The notes under the pieces: generated by a model
What the model saw: only the letters and a program-made list of their open reading frames with translations
Told to the model about the DNA's origin: nothing
Databases searched by the model: none
Assembly (NCBI RefSeq): GCF_027596085.1
Contig: NC_072457.1
Coordinates: forward strand, 28,552,297-28,616,296
Source: Anoplopoma fimbria
Lineage: Eukaryota; Chordata; Actinopteri; Perciformes; Anoplopomatidae
DNA: 64,000 nucleotides
Reading direction: 5' to 3'
Program-made: the position numbers and the translations under genes
Shown: piece after piece, positions 62,301-64,000 of the stretch
Layout of the letters: every line of letters starts with the position of its first letter
Position numbering within the stretch: the stretch's first letter is position 1

Positions 62301-64000
62301 GGGACCGATGGCTGTGACTCAGGATGCTGCGGGTGAATCAAATGGAAAACCAGCATCATTTCAGGGTTTCAGTCTGTTTTTTGGGGGGCCTCTGTCTGGA
62401 CTTAAGGGAGGGGGTGGAAAGATGAAAAGAAGGAGAAAAAGGAGGGTTTATTCCCATAATGATGGTGTTTTCCAACTTGACTTCACAGTAAAATCTTTTC
62501 TTGGCATCGTTGTGGGGGGGGAAACATGACAGAGGTCTATTACAAACACTCTGCTGTGATTTAATGTGTGGCTTTCTTAATGGGAGAGTAGATTTAGTGC
62601 GATTATGTGTGTCATTTTGTGGTTGTGTGTGTGTTAAATGTTTAAATGTTCTGTTAATTAACAACAGTTTAAAAGACATTTGGCAAACTGTGTTAAAAGC
62701 CTTGAGTAAAGACGTATGCAGTACTATATGACCTGCAGTTGAACTGAGTAATGAGACTGATAATAACTTCCAGACAAGTCGGTTAATGAGTTGTTTTAGT
62801 AGCAGCAGGCAGGGTGATGAAGAAAGGAGAGCGGCAGCATCAACAACATTCAAGGAGGACCCATGGAGGTTAAAAGCTCCATGTGTAGACATTCTAAGGC
62901 GTCGCGTCTGAAACTAAAAAAAAGGGCCCGTTTGAAACAGTGACTCACTGCTCTCTCTCCCGGCTTTACGGGAAGTGGAATGTGTTTTTAATTCTTCAGG
63001 TTTTCTTTTCCCCACCTCCTCCCCTTTTTGGCCGAGGAGAGGAGGCTCAGACCGTGGGTTAATGTTTGTCCGTCTGTGTGAATGTTGTGGTATGTCTGTT
63101 TGTTCATGTCAAGTCTATACTTGAGAGAAGTTAGCCCAGATTATGTCATTAGTGTCTAGAGAGAGTTAGCAAAGCCACTCCTAAAATAGCTAAAGTGGGG
63201 CTTTTCTGTGTGTGTCTACTGAGTCCAAAACACTAGAGATGTCCACCTGAGTGGAGAATAAAGTTACTCTGCTTCTGTGTGTTGTTATTCCAGCTTCTCT
63301 TTGCTTAGTCTGCTTTTAGTGCATGTTCTTGCAACACCGTTAGCTCTTGCTAGCGGCATGTTAAAAGGCAATCGAAATGCTCCCAAACTCAGATCTGGCA
63401 GCTTTAAAGCAAAAGTTGGACATTTAGATGTATCACTGTTTATCACTGTGATTAACACGTTGTTATTTTTCTGAGAGATGTTTGTCTCGGACTATTTCTT
63501 GGCCGGGAGCAGTGACTTCCTTCCTTCCTTCCATCGCCTGACACCCTCACAGTGACGACAAGTACAAATACAGTGAATAAGGGAAGCGCAGGTTTTAAAC
63601 CACAACACAATCAATGAAAAACTTGAGGTTTTCCTGTTAACCATTTCAGTACCGGGTCAAAAACTTCAATTAATCTGCCTCTCAAAGTCTGAAATTAGCC
63701 TCCAATACGAATGAATTTACCATTATTCTTTTCAAAATAGTCAGGTTTATTTGAAAATTAATAAATATTTGATGTGAATAGTGTGTAATTAATAAATAAA
63801 GTTTAGTTTTGCTTTAAAAAAAATATTTTACAAAATGTTTTCTTCTCAGAATCCTGAAGTTGTCACGTATTATAGTAAATGACAGAAAGATAATCCAACT
63901 ATGAACTCTATAGTCTTACAACGGCTCATGATTAAGGTGTAGTATGTACGTTGTTAATATTGGGGTATAGTATGTTGTACAAAATAAAAAACCTTCCGAT

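Overview
The window looks like nuclear DNA from a ray-finned (teleost) fish, probably a spiny-rayed one. The intron-containing genes have vertebrate protein signatures. Gene density is low, (CA/TG)n microsatellites are long, and several dispersed repeat families look like those common in fish introns and UTRs (from memory, not from a search). There is no bacterial-type organisation.

Layout: 1-23.6 kb has no convincing coding exon and holds a solo LTR, a Tc1-type MITE and several old fish repeats. 24.7-29.5 kb, minus strand, is an eight-coding-exon gene for a WIZ-type zinc-finger protein (773 aa). Every junction has a GT/AG pair and compatible phase. 30-34 kb is a repeat-rich spacer with a 10-bp minisatellite and likely promoter DNA. 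34.1-36.9 kb, plus strand, is a complete eight-exon HIPK-like kinase (462 aa). 37.3-38.0 kb holds two adjacent MITE copies. 38.1-42.6 kb, plus strand, is a complete typical 2-Cys peroxiredoxin, prdx2 (197 aa), with a noncoding first exon. 44.3-45.3 kb, minus strand, is the single-exon junb gene (330 aa), with an immediate-early type promoter upstream. 46-64 kb is mostly noncoding, except for a likely last coding exon and long 3' UTR of an unidentified minus-strand gene at about 51.4-52.5 kb.

The genes do not form an operon and share no single pathway: WIZ is a G9a/GLP chromatin cofactor, the kinase is a lineage-divergent HIPK, PRDX2 is a cytosolic peroxidase and JUNB is an AP-1 subunit. prdx2 next to junb, with wiz nearby, matches the gene content of human 19p13.1, which supports the calls by conserved synteny. 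I found no clearly new biological system. The best leads are the kinase's altered activation loop, a tetranucleotide repeat abutting one of its splice donors, the hidden terminal exon at 52.3-52.5 kb and the repeat structures around the genes. All exon models come from reading splice sites and phase by eye; none was checked against transcripts or databases.
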